NCBI GenBank assembly: GCA_016190245.1
Contig: JACPQY010000021.1
Coordinates: 1-41,163, forward strand
Source: Nitrospirota bacterium
GTDB taxonomy: Bacteria; JACPQY01
DNA: 41,163 nt
Direction: 5' to 3'
Shown here: piece after piece, positions 1-8,332 of the stretch
Numbering within the stretch: the first letter of the stretch is position 1
Layout of the letters: every line of letters starts with the position of its first letter
Made by a program: the position numbers and the translations under genes
Notes under the pieces: model-generated
The model's database searches: none
The model's input: only the letters and a program-made list of their open reading frames with translations
What the model was told of the DNA's origin: nothing

Positions 1-1
1 C

Positions 2-106
2 AACAAGATCAAGCTGGTCAGCCACCGGTCCTTCGGCTTCCGCAAGCTCGACACGTACATCACCAACATCTATCACAACTGCTCCAACCTCCCGCTACCC
101 TCGTAA
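2..106 (+). CDS. ISL3-family transposase, C-terminal fragment
   Basis: The window opens inside a reading frame of 34 residues beginning NKIKLVSHRSFGFRKLDTYI and ending in TAA at 104-106. The pattern NKIK-(V/L)-x3-(S/A)-(F/Y)-GFR is the characteristic C-terminal end of DDE transposases of the ISL3 family (IS204/IS1001/IS1096/IS1165 type), just after the last catalytic acidic residue. The rest lies outside the window, so it is unknown whether the element is intact. The next frame, a serine protease, begins less than 30 bases after this stop without its own N-terminus, which fits the IS having inserted into or recombined with that gene. Confidence 0.7.
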   Translation, partial: NKIKLVSHRSFGFRKLDTYITNIYHNCSNLPLPS

Positions 107-134
107 CCCCATGTACCCAAAATGCAGACGAGCC
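107..134 (+). mobile_element. Putative right terminal end of the ISL3-type element
   Basis: Between the transposase stop and the first protease-like codons there are about 28 bases. Read on the minus strand from 134 they begin GGCTCGTCTGCATTTTGGGT. ISL3-family terminal inverted repeats commonly begin with GG, often GGCTC, so this is a reasonable position for the IS end. The matching left end is outside the window and no target duplication can be checked. Confidence 0.3.
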
Positions 135-747
135 TGATTTCGTAATTCTCAAACTGGACGTAGAGGATCTTCCGCCACTTTCTTTGGGTGATTCCGACAC
201 TCTTCAGGTGGGACAACCAATCTATGCCGTGGGATTTCCGCAGGTGGGGGACCTTGCCGCGCTAGGAAGTATCGAGTCCGCGCTAGTCCCAAGCCTGTCC
301 GATGGCATCATTTCAGGCAGGCGGCGCATGGCCGGGGCAGACACGCTCCAAGTTAGCGCACCCATCTCACCCGGATCAAGCGGCGGCCCGATCATCAATA
401 TGGGAAGCCAGGTGGTGGGGGTTGCGACCTTTGCTCTGCGTGAAGGCCAGAATATGAATTTCGCCGTGCCTTCGGCCTATCTCAAGCCGTTCCTTAGGCT
501 TCCGGTGAAGCCGATTGCGGAAGCCCCTTGGTGCAATGCCGGTTCTGCTGCCAGCTCACAGTCACGTGCAGGCCCGACGAGCCAAGCGACGTCCGGGCCT
601 TGGAGCATTTGCATGGTGGTGGAGCGGGGCAAGAAGGCGGACATGTGGTGCTACCCCTCCCAAGAGAAGTGTAGGGATGCTGAACGGCAGACCCGGCAAG
701 ATCAGGCATGGAAGATCGCCGCGGGTTGCCACCCGGCAAGAGACTAG
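127..747 (+). pseudogene. Trypsin-like (S1C/DegP-type) serine protease, N-terminally truncated
   Basis: The frame reads through from before 127. The first family-like residues are DFVILKLD at about 136-159, matching the strand that carries the catalytic Asp of DegP/HtrA-like proteases (D-x-A-L-x-K). The catalytic Ser lies in PGSSGGP (Ser codon 379-381), followed by VVGVATF and NFAVPSAYL, the usual end of the trypsin fold. The His-bearing N-terminal barrel and any signal peptide are absent: the region where they belong is occupied by the IS transposase tail in another frame. After the protease domain comes a tail of about 75 residues with several Cys and no PDZ domain that I can see. As it stands it lacks one triad residue and should be inactive. 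A misassembly at about 120 is the alternative explanation. Confidence 0.7.
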
Positions 748-1439
748 CCCACTGGGTTTTGATGCTACCCGGCTTGAGCCGGTGCGGGGGACTGAACCGA
801 TTCAGAGAGGGGAGAGGTTGCCAGGACATGCAACAACCTGGGCCGGTGCGGGATACTGCTGCGACTCAATCCATTGAAGCGGGGGCTTTGGCAATGTGTG
901 AGTCGGGGGGGAAAGATAACGAGGTCGACTTGACCCTCCACCCGCCCGACGGGTAGACTCCGACAATTCCATCGCAAGGCATGAGTTGGTCGAGATGGTC
1001 AGAGCGTACAAGGCTCTTCAGAACTTCTTGGCCAAGCGGGTGCGCCCAGCTCAGCTCTATGAGCCCGGCGCGGACTTCGAGTGGCGCTTCGGGAGGTCAA
1101 GCGCGGGCAGGCAAGACGCGTCAGATCGTTCCAAGACCTCTCGATGTAGCACCTGCGCGAAATCCTCCGCAGCTCGGTCTTTGCGATGGTCTCACTTCTT
1201 GCGAGTGTCCATGGGGTTCAGCGGGAATTTCAGGCAAACGGGAGGATGAGTTGAATTCCGCCGGTTCCGGCTGATTGACGGGTAGCTGGATCCGGATCGG
1301 GGCCCCGGCAGTTCCCGCCCGTCCCGAGTTCACATCTCGCTGGGACCACCACGGACTGTCCCACGCCAAACGTTTGACAAGAGGGACCTCGAAGGTCACA
1401 CTTGCAGGAATCAAGGGGTTCGGCTTGGGGGCAGCAGAA
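748..1439. other. Region without a convincing gene; possible decayed fragment
   Basis: No ORF here has a recognisable family or a good ribosome binding site. The only stretch that reads like real protein is in the + frame at about 962-1095, beginning DNSIARHELVEMVRAYKALQ and soon followed by ADFEWRFG. It has no start codon of its own before an upstream stop at 917-919 and loses character after 1095. It may be a remnant of a gene broken in the same event that truncated the protease. The rest looks like decayed or non-coding sequence. Confidence 0.35.
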
Positions 1440-4400
1440 ATGGGGGATCGAAGGCCAGTGATTCCAGCATCGCGCGCCGTCCTGCTTGTCGCGGCGCTGA
1501 GCATCGGCTTCTCGTGCTATCGGAAGGTGGGTGACTTGGATGTCCGCCAAGCCCCCGCGAATGCCGTGGCTATCCAGGTCGCCGTGCCCCTGTCGCCCGA
1601 GATGGCGGCGGCCCTCAATGGCGTGGCGGAGTCCGAGGACGTCGTCGCCGATGTCAGCGTGAACGGTCAGGCCGTGGCCGACGGCGTCCGGGGAGGGGTT
1701 CGAGGAGGCGTCCGGGGAGGAGTGAGGGGCGGTGTTCGAGGCGGTGTGCGTGGCGGCATTCAGGGGGGCGTGCGTGGCGGAGTCCGCGGTGGGGTAAGGG
1801 GAGGGGTGCGCGGGGCCCCGTCCCGCCAGACGGATGCCCCTGTCGAGGACGAGCTGTTGCTCGCCTTTGTCGTGGATTTTCCCATGGCGCCCGAGGCCGC
1901 GGTGGATGGCGCCAACAGCTTCCAGACCCGAGTTCGTCCAACCAGCACGGATCTCGTCCTTGTCGAGGTGAAGACCGAAGTCAAGCTGACCCTGCCGTCG
2001 CCGGGGGAGGAGGGCGGGGGTGGCCTGACTGGGGCGGCCTCCTTTGAGGTGGAAGAAACGGTCATCAAGGAAGATCAAGTGGAGCTACCGGACCCGGACA
2101 ACGACGGTGTCTCCGCCCTCGTGGAGGTGGCCACGACAGTGGCCATCGCGAAGGAACAGGGCATCAGCGTCAAGCAGGCGATGCAGCAGGCCGTTCAGGC
2201 CGCCACGAATTCCGAAGTCAAACCGACCGTCGAGCAGGTCAAGAGCACGTTTGCAACCTACGCGACGAAGCTCGAGGAGAAGATCAAGCATGACTATGCC
2301 GCGGCCGGCACGCCCGCCCCCGAAGTGAAGATCGTCGTCGAAGTGGACCTCACGCCGCCGGTGACGACCCTCTGGACGGACGATCCCCTCGCTCTCGCCG
2401 GCGAGCCGGTCACGTTCATGTTCACCTGCAACGAGTCCTTCTGCGCTTTCCGGTGCGCTCTCGATGACGGCGAGTCCACCCCCTGCACGAGCCCCATGGC
2501 CGTCGTCGCCTCCGAGGGGGATCACGAGTTCTTCGTCTACGCGCGTGATCGCTTCGGGAACAAGGAGATCGTTCCGCAGGTGGTCGAGTTCACAGTCCTG
2601 CCGGTGCCCCCCGAGCCTCCTCCGCCTCCTCCTCCTCAAGCGTCTTCCTGCACGCCCTTTGCCGAGACGTGCGACGGTCAGGACAACGACTGCGACGGGG
2701 AGATCGATGAGGACTTCCCCGAGTTGGACGAGGTCTGCGGCGTGGGGATCGGCGAATGTTCGGCGATAAGTGTGTACGTGTGCAATGGCGACGGAACCGA
2801 TACCGAGTGCCCCGTTTCCGAAGGGCAGCCGGGGATCGAGTTGTGCGACGGGGTTGACAACGACTGCGACGGCACCACCGACGAGAACTACGTCTGCGAC
2901 ACCACCGCGCCCAACAGCACGATCACGTCCGCCACCATACCGGACGGCGCGATCACGACCTCGAAGTCCATTACATTCACGTTTTCCTGCAACGAGTCAG
3001 GCTGTGCGCTGGAGTGCTCTCTGGACGGGGTCCCGTTCGTTTCGTGCACCTCGCCCCTCTCGTTCACGGGTCTCCAGGACGGTCCGCACGTCTTCATGGT
3101 CCGCTCGAGGGATCCGGCGGGGCACGCAGACGACACCCCGGCCGTACACGGCTGGTGGATCGATACCGGCGCGCCGGCCGTGCCCGGCGATCTCGTGGCG
3201 GTGGCCACGTCTTCGACAACGATCTATCTCGACTGGTCGGACGTGTCGAACGACGAAGCCGTCGTGACGGTCTGGCAGTCGCTTGACGGCTTCTCGTTCT
3301 GGGAGATCGCCTTCTTGGCTCCGGGGGTGAGCTCCTACAATGACACCGGCCTTTCTCCGAACACGACCTACTTCTACGTGGTCAGCATGGAGGATGCCCT
3401 CGGGAATGAAGCGTTCACAAACGTGGCGTGGGACACCACCTACCCGCCGGATGGCAGCCCCACGTTTTCCGGCCTCACGGGACTTTACGCGATCAACGAG
3501 AGCGAGGTCCTTCTGACCTGGGACACGGCCACGGACGACTCGACGGCCCAGAGCGACATCGAGTACGACGTGTGTCAGTCGGAGACGCCAGGGGCGTGCA
3601 TCTGGTCCTTCACCCCGGCCTACATGCTCGGCAAGGAGGCGTGGAGCTACCGGGTCACGAACCTCACGCCGGGCACCGACTACTACTTTGTTGTCCGTGC
3701 CAGGGACGAGAGTAGCAACTACGATTCCAATGAGATCGAACTTGGCCGGGAGCACCTCGCCGGGGTCGGCTCCATGGATGCCGGCTACGATCACACGTGC
3801 GCGGTCATGCTGGACAGCACGGTGCGCTGCTGGGGATCCAACGTCTGGGGCCAGCTGGGCGATGGGACGACGGACGATGCGGGCGTGCCCGTGGCCGTGC
3901 CGGGGTTGACTGGCGTGTTGTACGTGAGTGCAGGTCAGTTTCATACGTGCGCGCTGCTCATCGACGGCTCAGTGCAGTGTTGGGGCTACAACGGCAACGG
4001 CGAGCTGGGCGATGGCCAGGCATGCGGCACCGGTGCGTGCCTGACGCCGGTGGCGGTCGGCCTTCCCTCGGCCATGGGTATCGCGGCGGGGGGCAGCCAT
4101 TCGTGCGCCCTCCTGACCGGAGGTTCGGTGCAGTGCTGGGGGGGGAACTGGAGCGGGCAACTCGGGGATGGGACGATCATCAACCGGACGACGCCGGTGG
4201 CCGTGACGGGGCTGAGCGGGGGGGCTATGATCACCACCGGATTGCTTCACTCCTGTGCCCTGCTGTCGGACGGGACGGGGAAGTGCTGGGGCGCGAACGC
4301 CAACGGGCAACTAGGAGATGGCGGAAACTGTGGGCCTGGGGATTGCCCAACCCCGACAACGGTGTCCAGCCTGACGGGGGCCATGGAGATTTCCGCGGGC

Positions 4401-5939
4401 GACTACCACACCTGCACGCGCATGAGTGATGGCAGCCTCATGTGCTGGGGATCCAACGTCTACGGGCAGCTTGGGGACGGAAGCCAGTACACGTCTTCCG
4501 TTCCAGTGGCGGTTGTGGGATTCAGTTCGGCCGGCAATATTGCCGCCGGGGGTACTTCAACCTGCGGCGCGAAGACCGATGGGACGGTGGCGTGTTGGGG
4601 CGGGAACGGAGAGGGTCAACTCGGGGATGGGACGCACGTGGACAACAAGAATGTCAATCCCGTGGTCGGGCTCACGAACGCGATGTCCGTTTCAGCGGGG
4701 ACTGACCATGCCTGCGCCCTGCTCAATGGCTATACGGTGCGTTGCTGGGGGTCCAACGCGAATGGCCAGACGGGAACCGGCGCGGGCACCGGGTTGACCA
4801 TGGTCAGCGTCGAGGGAGTGTCGGGCGCCTTCGATATCGCTGCCGGTGAGAACCACTCGTGCGCAGTGTCCTACGACGGCAGCGTGGGGTGCTGGGGATC
4901 CAACTCGGACGGCCAACTCGGCGACAACACCATGAGTGACTCAGCCGTGGCAAAGACGGTGCTGGGCCTCTCGCAGGCTGAGGATGTGGATGCGGGGAAG
5001 TTCCACTCGTGTGCCGTGGATTCCTTAGGTGTCGTCTACTGCTGGGGGAAAAACTCGAGTGGGCAGCTTGGGGATGGGACGGGCCAGTCCTCCTCCACGC
5101 CGGTTGCGGTGACGGGAGTGACGGGGGCCGTTCAGGTGACGACCGGGGGAGCCCATGCTTGCGCGTTGCTCGATATCGGCACGATCATGTGTTGGGGGGA
5201 TAACATGGCGGGGCAGCTTGGCGATGCCAAGTCCTGCGGGCCGACCATATGCCTGAGCCCCACCAGCGTGGTCGGCATCTCCAGCGCCGTTGCGATCTCG
5301 GCCGGGGACAGGCATACCTGCGCGACCCTCATCACGGGTACCGTACAATGCTGGGGTGAGGGATACTACGGACGACTGGGCGATGGGTTGGGCATGAGCA
5401 GCGATATCCCCGTGACGGTGTCGGGAATCTTCAGTGGGACTGAGGTCACGGCGGGCGGTCTGCACAGCTGCGTGTTGCTCAGTTCGGGCGAGCCCATGTG
5501 CTGGGGCGGAGAGGGGGAGGGGAATTCTGGCCAACTGGGGGATGGCCTCGGGATGGACGCATACACACCGGTGTTCGTGTTGATCGCCCCTCTTGCCGTT
5601 GAGATTTCGGCAGGTGACAACCACACGTGCGCGAGACTTTCCGATGGGACGCTCCAGTGCTGGGGCGCCGACTGGACGATGCAGCTCGGCGATGGCGGCA
5701 TGACGAATCAGTGCGCTCCGGTGGATGTTTTGAACATTACGAAAACGTATCGAGTCGATGCTGGTGGTGGGCATACCTGCGCTGTCTTGCAGAATGGGTC
5801 AATCAAGTGCTGGGGTTACAACTTCTACGGAGCATTGGGTGGCGGGTTCTACACCGACGTTGTCGCACCCGCCCCGGTGATCATCCCTGGTACGCCTGCC
5901 GCTGGCGTGGACAGCGGCGGGCTCGGCTGCGCGTACTGA
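1440..5939 (+). CDS. Large secreted lipoprotein with MopE-like, Fn3 and 14 RCC1 repeats
   Basis: The frame is open from a TTG at 1275, but I choose ATG 1440: it follows a purine-rich GGGGGCAGCAG and starts a lipoprotein signal (positive RR, hydrophobic LLVAALSIGFS, then Cys), giving 1499 residues. Visible order: GVRG tetrapeptide array (about 82-125); Ig-like module with CNESFCAFRC (about 325-380); proline linker; two MopE/Stigma-type CDGxDNDCDG motifs (about 405-485); a second Ig-like module; two fibronectin-III-like domains (about 578-770); then 14 RCC1-type repeats (about 775-1499), each with HTCA...CWG and GQLGDG. Fourteen repeats fit two seven-bladed propellers, with a Cys pair per blade likely forming disulfides. 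It is expected at the outer-membrane surface in a binding or adhesion role; ligand and partner are unknown. No operon partner is adjacent. Confidence 0.88.
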   Translation: MGDRRPVIPASRAVLLVAALSIGFSCYRKVGDLDVRQAPANAVAIQVAVPLSPEMAAALNGVAESEDVVADVSVNGQAVADGVRGGVRGGVRGGVRGGVRGGVRGGIQGGVRGGVRGGVRGGVRGAPSRQTDAPVEDELLLAFVVDFPMAPEAAVDGANSFQTRVRPTSTDLVLVEVKTEVKLTLPSPGEEGGGGLTGAASFEVEETVIKEDQVELPDPDNDGVSALVEVATTVAIAKEQGISVKQAMQQAVQAATNSEVKPTVEQVKSTFATYATKLEEKIKHDYAAAGTPAPEVKIVVEVDLTPPVTTLWTDDPLALAGEPVTFMFTCNESFCAFRCALDDGESTPCTSPMAVVASEGDHEFFVYARDRFGNKEIVPQVVEFTVLPVPPEPPPPPPPQASSCTPFAETCDGQDNDCDGEIDEDFPELDEVCGVGIGECSAISVYVCNGDGTDTECPVSEGQPGIELCDGVDNDCDGTTDENYVCDTTAPNSTITSATIPDGAITTSKSITFTFSCNESGCALECSLDGVPFVSCTSPLSFTGLQDGPHVFMVRSRDPAGHADDTPAVHGWWIDTGAPAVPGDLVAVATSSTTIYLDWSDVSNDEAVVTVWQSLDGFSFWEIAFLAPGVSSYNDTGLSPNTTYFYVVSMEDALGNEAFTNVAWDTTYPPDGSPTFSGLTGLYAINESEVLLTWDTATDDSTAQSDIEYDVCQSETPGACIWSFTPAYMLGKEAWSYRVTNLTPGTDYYFVVRARDESSNYDSNEIELGREHLAGVGSMDAGYDHTCAVMLDSTVRCWGSNVWGQLGDGTTDDAGVPVAVPGLTGVLYVSAGQFHTCALLIDGSVQCWGYNGNGELGDGQACGTGACLTPVAVGLPSAMGIAAGGSHSCALLTGGSVQCWGGNWSGQLGDGTIINRTTPVAVTGLSGGAMITTGLLHSCALLSDGTGKCWGANANGQLGDGGNCGPGDCPTPTTVSSLTGAMEISAGDYHTCTRMSDGSLMCWGSNVYGQLGDGSQYTSSVPVAVVGFSSAGNIAAGGTSTCGAKTDGTVACWGGNGEGQLGDGTHVDNKNVNPVVGLTNAMSVSAGTDHACALLNGYTVRCWGSNANGQTGTGAGTGLTMVSVEGVSGAFDIAAGENHSCAVSYDGSVGCWGSNSDGQLGDNTMSDSAVAKTVLGLSQAEDVDAGKFHSCAVDSLGVVYCWGKNSSGQLGDGTGQSSSTPVAVTGVTGAVQVTTGGAHACALLDIGTIMCWGDNMAGQLGDAKSCGPTICLSPTSVVGISSAVAISAGDRHTCATLITGTVQCWGEGYYGRLGDGLGMSSDIPVTVSGIFSGTEVTAGGLHSCVLLSSGEPMCWGGEGEGNSGQLGDGLGMDAYTPVFVLIAPLAVEISAGDNHTCARLSDGTLQCWGADWTMQLGDGGMTNQCAPVDVLNITKTYRVDAGGGHTCAVLQNGSIKCWGYNFYGALGGGFYTDVVAPAPVIIPGTPAAGVDSGGLGCAY
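1683..1814 (+). repeat. Tandem 12-bp array encoding 11 GVRG-type tetrapeptides
   Basis: Eleven in-frame 12-base units encode GVRG; the seventh is GIQG. Codons for Gly, Val and Arg vary between units (GGC/GGA/GGG/GGT, GTC/GTT/GTG/GTA, CGG/CGA/CGT/CGC/AGG), so the peptide is better conserved than the DNA. This argues for selection on the protein rather than recent slippage. It forms a flexible, positively charged segment just after the lipoprotein N-terminus. Confidence 0.9.
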
Positions 5940-6154
5940 TCCGTTCGGCCGGAACTCCCCGGATCCTGGCTCACGGCGCGATTTCCCGTCGGGTTCGTGG
6001 GGTGGAAGATACGCGGTGTTGGGGACGGTGCACCCCAGGCAGGGTGTGATGCGACTCACGTCAGAAGAAGTGTCTGAAACCGGCAAGAGAGGCAGTACGA
6101 AGGCCGTCTTCGCCCGTGCCTGCACTGGCATAGGGCTTGCTCATTCCCAGTGGG
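5940..6154. other. Convergent intergenic region
   Basis: Sequence between the RCC1 lipoprotein and the small ORF at 6155, with the deacetylase gene converging from the right. I find no hairpin followed by a T-run and no coding frame with family character. Confidence 0.5.
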
Positions 6155-6289
6155 ATGCGTGAGATGCTTAACCACCAACTTGGAGACGGGCGATACGCGC
6201 GCGTGCTCAGGCGCAGCGTGTGGATCGCGCTCATCCAGCCCTTGCTCGCCGTGCTCGGGCTGATGAGCCTCATCGCTCTGTTTGCGTAA
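6155..6289 (+). CDS. Possible small single-span membrane protein (44 aa)
   Basis: An ATG-to-TAA frame encodes 44 residues: a basic N-terminal part (YARVLRRS) followed by one hydrophobic span (WIALIQPLLAVLGLMSLIAL). The charge pattern suggests an N-in small membrane protein. The ribosome binding site is weak (GTGGG immediately before the ATG); a second in-frame ATG lies at 6164. It overlaps the 3' end of the converging deacetylase gene by 20 bases. I do not recognise a family; a chance ORF is quite possible. Confidence 0.25.
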   Translation: MREMLNHQLGDGRYARVLRRSVWIALIQPLLAVLGLMSLIALFA

Positions 6290-7679
6290 GGGGAGCCGCG
6301 GTGTAGGGTGCAGGGCTCGCCGAAGGGGTCGGAGCAGAAGCGATGCGTTGAAGGCACCAGGTCGCCACGTCCCGCGGCAGTGCGATCCACGCCGTGGGAT
6401 CGGACGAGACCGAGTGCACGAGCTCGCGGTAGAGATAGAGGCCGTCTGGATTCACCGACAGCCGCGGCTCCGCGTGGGTCACAATGTTGACCACGCCGCC
6501 GCGGGCCTTGATGTCTTCGATGGCGGCGAGTTGAATCTCCAGCGCGTGACGTGGGGAGAGGCCCCGCATGAGGAGGAGGTAGTCCTCCGGCACCGTCGTG
6601 GGGATTTCAAGGAGGGATGTGGTCGGGATGATGAACGGTCTAACCGTCGAGCATCCCCGGCGACCACCGGGCCCTGCGGAGCTGTCGTGGAAGGTCAGAT
6701 CGTAGCAGAAGAAAGGGGCGACGAAATGGAGAAAGCGCTCGGTTTTCAGGTAGTTGGCCGAGCGAAGCCCTTTGACGGCATGCCGCTCCAGGAAGGCTGC
6801 GCATCGCGCCATCCGCCGCGCCATCGCGCGGCGCGAGAGGAACGGGAACCGATGATCGTGATTGTAGCAGTGGAAGCCGATCTCATGACCGTTGCGGGCC
6901 AGGTCGTGCGTGAGGCGCTCGCCTTTCGGGAGGTGCCCGACCACGAAGTACCAGGCGGACTTGACGCGCGCGGCCGTCTCGATGCGGAGAAACTCGGCGG
7001 CGCGCTCGGTGGGATGGAAGATCCACGATGAGTCCACGTCGTGGGTGAAGACGACCGCGTATTTCTTGTTTTCGGGCCAGGCGGGAGCCGCAGGCGGTGC
7101 GCCGCGCACGATGGAGGCGATCTCGGATAGGGCATCCACGCTTCTATCCTTGGGCCAGGCCGGGAATGCCGGGCAGGGGCCCCCGTGTTCGGCCAACTCG
7201 TGCTCTTCGCGCCGGATCAGGCGAGCGAGGATTCTGGCTTTGAGGGCGGTGGGCACGAGCCTCGCGACGCCGGGCACGAAGGTGTAAGCAGGCCGATAGG
7301 GCCGCACGTAGCGTTCGGCGAGGATGAAACGGATGCAGGCGTCGAGGTCGATGTGGGCATGCCAGGCACCGGTTTCGTCGCGTGTGACAAGCGGGAGCCC
7401 TGGGCCTCCGTCCTCCGGTGCAAACGTGAGTGCAGGGGTTTGCGGTTTGGTCTCCGCGATGGCTGCCGGGCGATCGGCCAGAACGAACGGCATCCGATCC
7501 GGGACCCAGGTCGGGAGGAGGGCCCGCAGGGCGGGGTGGACGGTGAGAACGCCTGGGATGCCCGATCCATGTGACGGTGGATCCGTCGCGTGCCCCGTGG
7601 CGCCCAGGCGGTTCAAGGGTGCGGCGGTCAGCGTCGGAGTCCGAGGCGAAGGAAGATCAGCGGCCGGAGGATGCTCCAC
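6270..7679 (-). CDS. NodB-like polysaccharide deacetylase family protein
   Basis: A protein of up to 469 residues with a deacetylase (NodB homology) core in its middle: FTHDVDSSW supplies the Asp-Asp motif, HEIGFHCYNHDH the metal-binding His pair, and a later PTTSLLEIPTTV the substrate-groove motif. An N-terminal domain of about 190 residues precedes it and is not recognised. Such enzymes remove N- or O-acetyl groups from cell-surface or secreted polysaccharides. No signal peptide is seen, so it may act on a precursor in the cytoplasm. The ATG at 7679 overlaps the upstream glycosyltransferase by 52 bases; a TTG at 7616 just after that gene's stop is a plausible alternative. It is last in a run with a sugar dehydrogenase and a glycosyltransferase, pointing to surface glycan assembly. 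Confidence 0.82.
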   Translation of the reverse strand: MEHPPAADLPSPRTPTLTAAPLNRLGATGHATDPPSHGSGIPGVLTVHPALRALLPTWVPDRMPFVLADRPAAIAETKPQTPALTFAPEDGGPGLPLVTRDETGAWHAHIDLDACIRFILAERYVRPYRPAYTFVPGVARLVPTALKARILARLIRREEHELAEHGGPCPAFPAWPKDRSVDALSEIASIVRGAPPAAPAWPENKKYAVVFTHDVDSSWIFHPTERAAEFLRIETAARVKSAWYFVVGHLPKGERLTHDLARNGHEIGFHCYNHDHRFPFLSRRAMARRMARCAAFLERHAVKGLRSANYLKTERFLHFVAPFFCYDLTFHDSSAGPGGRRGCSTVRPFIIPTTSLLEIPTTVPEDYLLLMRGLSPRHALEIQLAAIEDIKARGGVVNIVTHAEPRLSVNPDGLYLYRELVHSVSSDPTAWIALPRDVATWCLQRIASAPTPSASPAPYTAAPLTQTER

Positions 7680-8332
7680 CAGTCGCGGATGGGGATCATC
7701 TTCGTGTAGCCGGTCTTGCCCGTGTGGTAGATCTTCGTGACGGGCGCCTCGGTGAGTCGGTAGCCCAGCTTGAGCGCCTTGTACATCAGGTAGGGTTCGA
7801 GCTCGTACCGGTCAAGCCACGGCTGTGCGAGGAGGATGCGCTCGTCGCGGAGCACGCGTGACCGCAGGGCGCGGAATCCGTTCGTTCCATCGGTGAGGCG
7901 CTTCCCGGTGATCAGCGTGAACAGGATGGAGTAGACGCGCGTCGTGACGCGTCGAAACATGGGCATGTTCACGGCCCGGAGTCCCCCGAGCCGCCGCGAT
8001 CCCTGCACGAAGTCGTAGCCATCTTGGAGCGGGCGGAGGAGCTCGCCAATCTCCTCGGCACGGTCCTGGCAGTCCGCCCCCATGATGACAATCGTCTCGT
8101 AGCCGTCGCGCAGGGCATGATCGAAGCCGGTTCGCAGGGCGGCCCCGACGCCGCGGTTGTCGCCGTGGCGAAGGACGTGAGCGCCGGCCGATTCGGCCTC
8201 CTGCGCGGTGCGGTCGGAGGATCCGTCGTCCACCACGAGGATGTCGTGGCTTGTGTGCTCCTTCACGTCGCGGATGACCCGTCCGACCTTGCCTTCCTCG
8301 TTGAAGGCCGGGACCAGGACCAGCGTGCTCAT
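7628..8332 (-). CDS. Family 2 glycosyltransferase (polyprenyl-phosphate sugar transferase-like)
   Basis: The 234 residues carry the GT-A fold of family 2: N-terminal LVLVPAFNEE, the nucleotide-binding VVDDGSSDRT, a central GADCQD that stands for the DxD metal motif, and QGSRR later on. The arrangement matches dolichyl/undecaprenyl-phosphate mannosyl- or glucosyltransferases (DPM1-like) without C-terminal membrane spans. It would move a sugar from a nucleotide donor to a lipid carrier or glycan at the inner face of the cytoplasmic membrane. Its ATG overlaps the stop of the upstream oxidoreductase by four bases (ATGA), so the two are translationally coupled. Donor sugar and acceptor are not readable from sequence. 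Confidence 0.87.
   Translation of the reverse strand: MSTLVLVPAFNEEGKVGRVIRDVKEHTSHDILVVDDGSSDRTAQEAESAGAHVLRHGDNRGVGAALRTGFDHALRDGYETIVIMGADCQDRAEEIGELLRPLQDGYDFVQGSRRLGGLRAVNMPMFRRVTTRVYSILFTLITGKRLTDGTNGFRALRSRVLRDERILLAQPWLDRYELEPYLMYKALKLGYRLTEAPVTKIYHTGKTGYTKMIPIRDWWSILRPLIFLRLGLRR

Noticed and set aside
981-1274. Plus-strand ORFs of 87-97 residues upstream of the RCC1 gene
   Set aside because: They have no start signals and become low-complexity after about 1095. I record a possible remnant only.
1683-1814. CRISPR-like or non-coding tandem repeat
   Set aside because: The 12-base units are in frame, vary at synonymous positions and encode a constant GVRG peptide, so this is a coding repeat. 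No spacer-repeat structure exists anywhere in the window.
1230-2078. A 282-residue minus-strand ORF over the start of the RCC1 lipoprotein
   Set aside because: Its composition mirrors the GVRG array and has no family character. The plus frame has a signal peptide and known modules.
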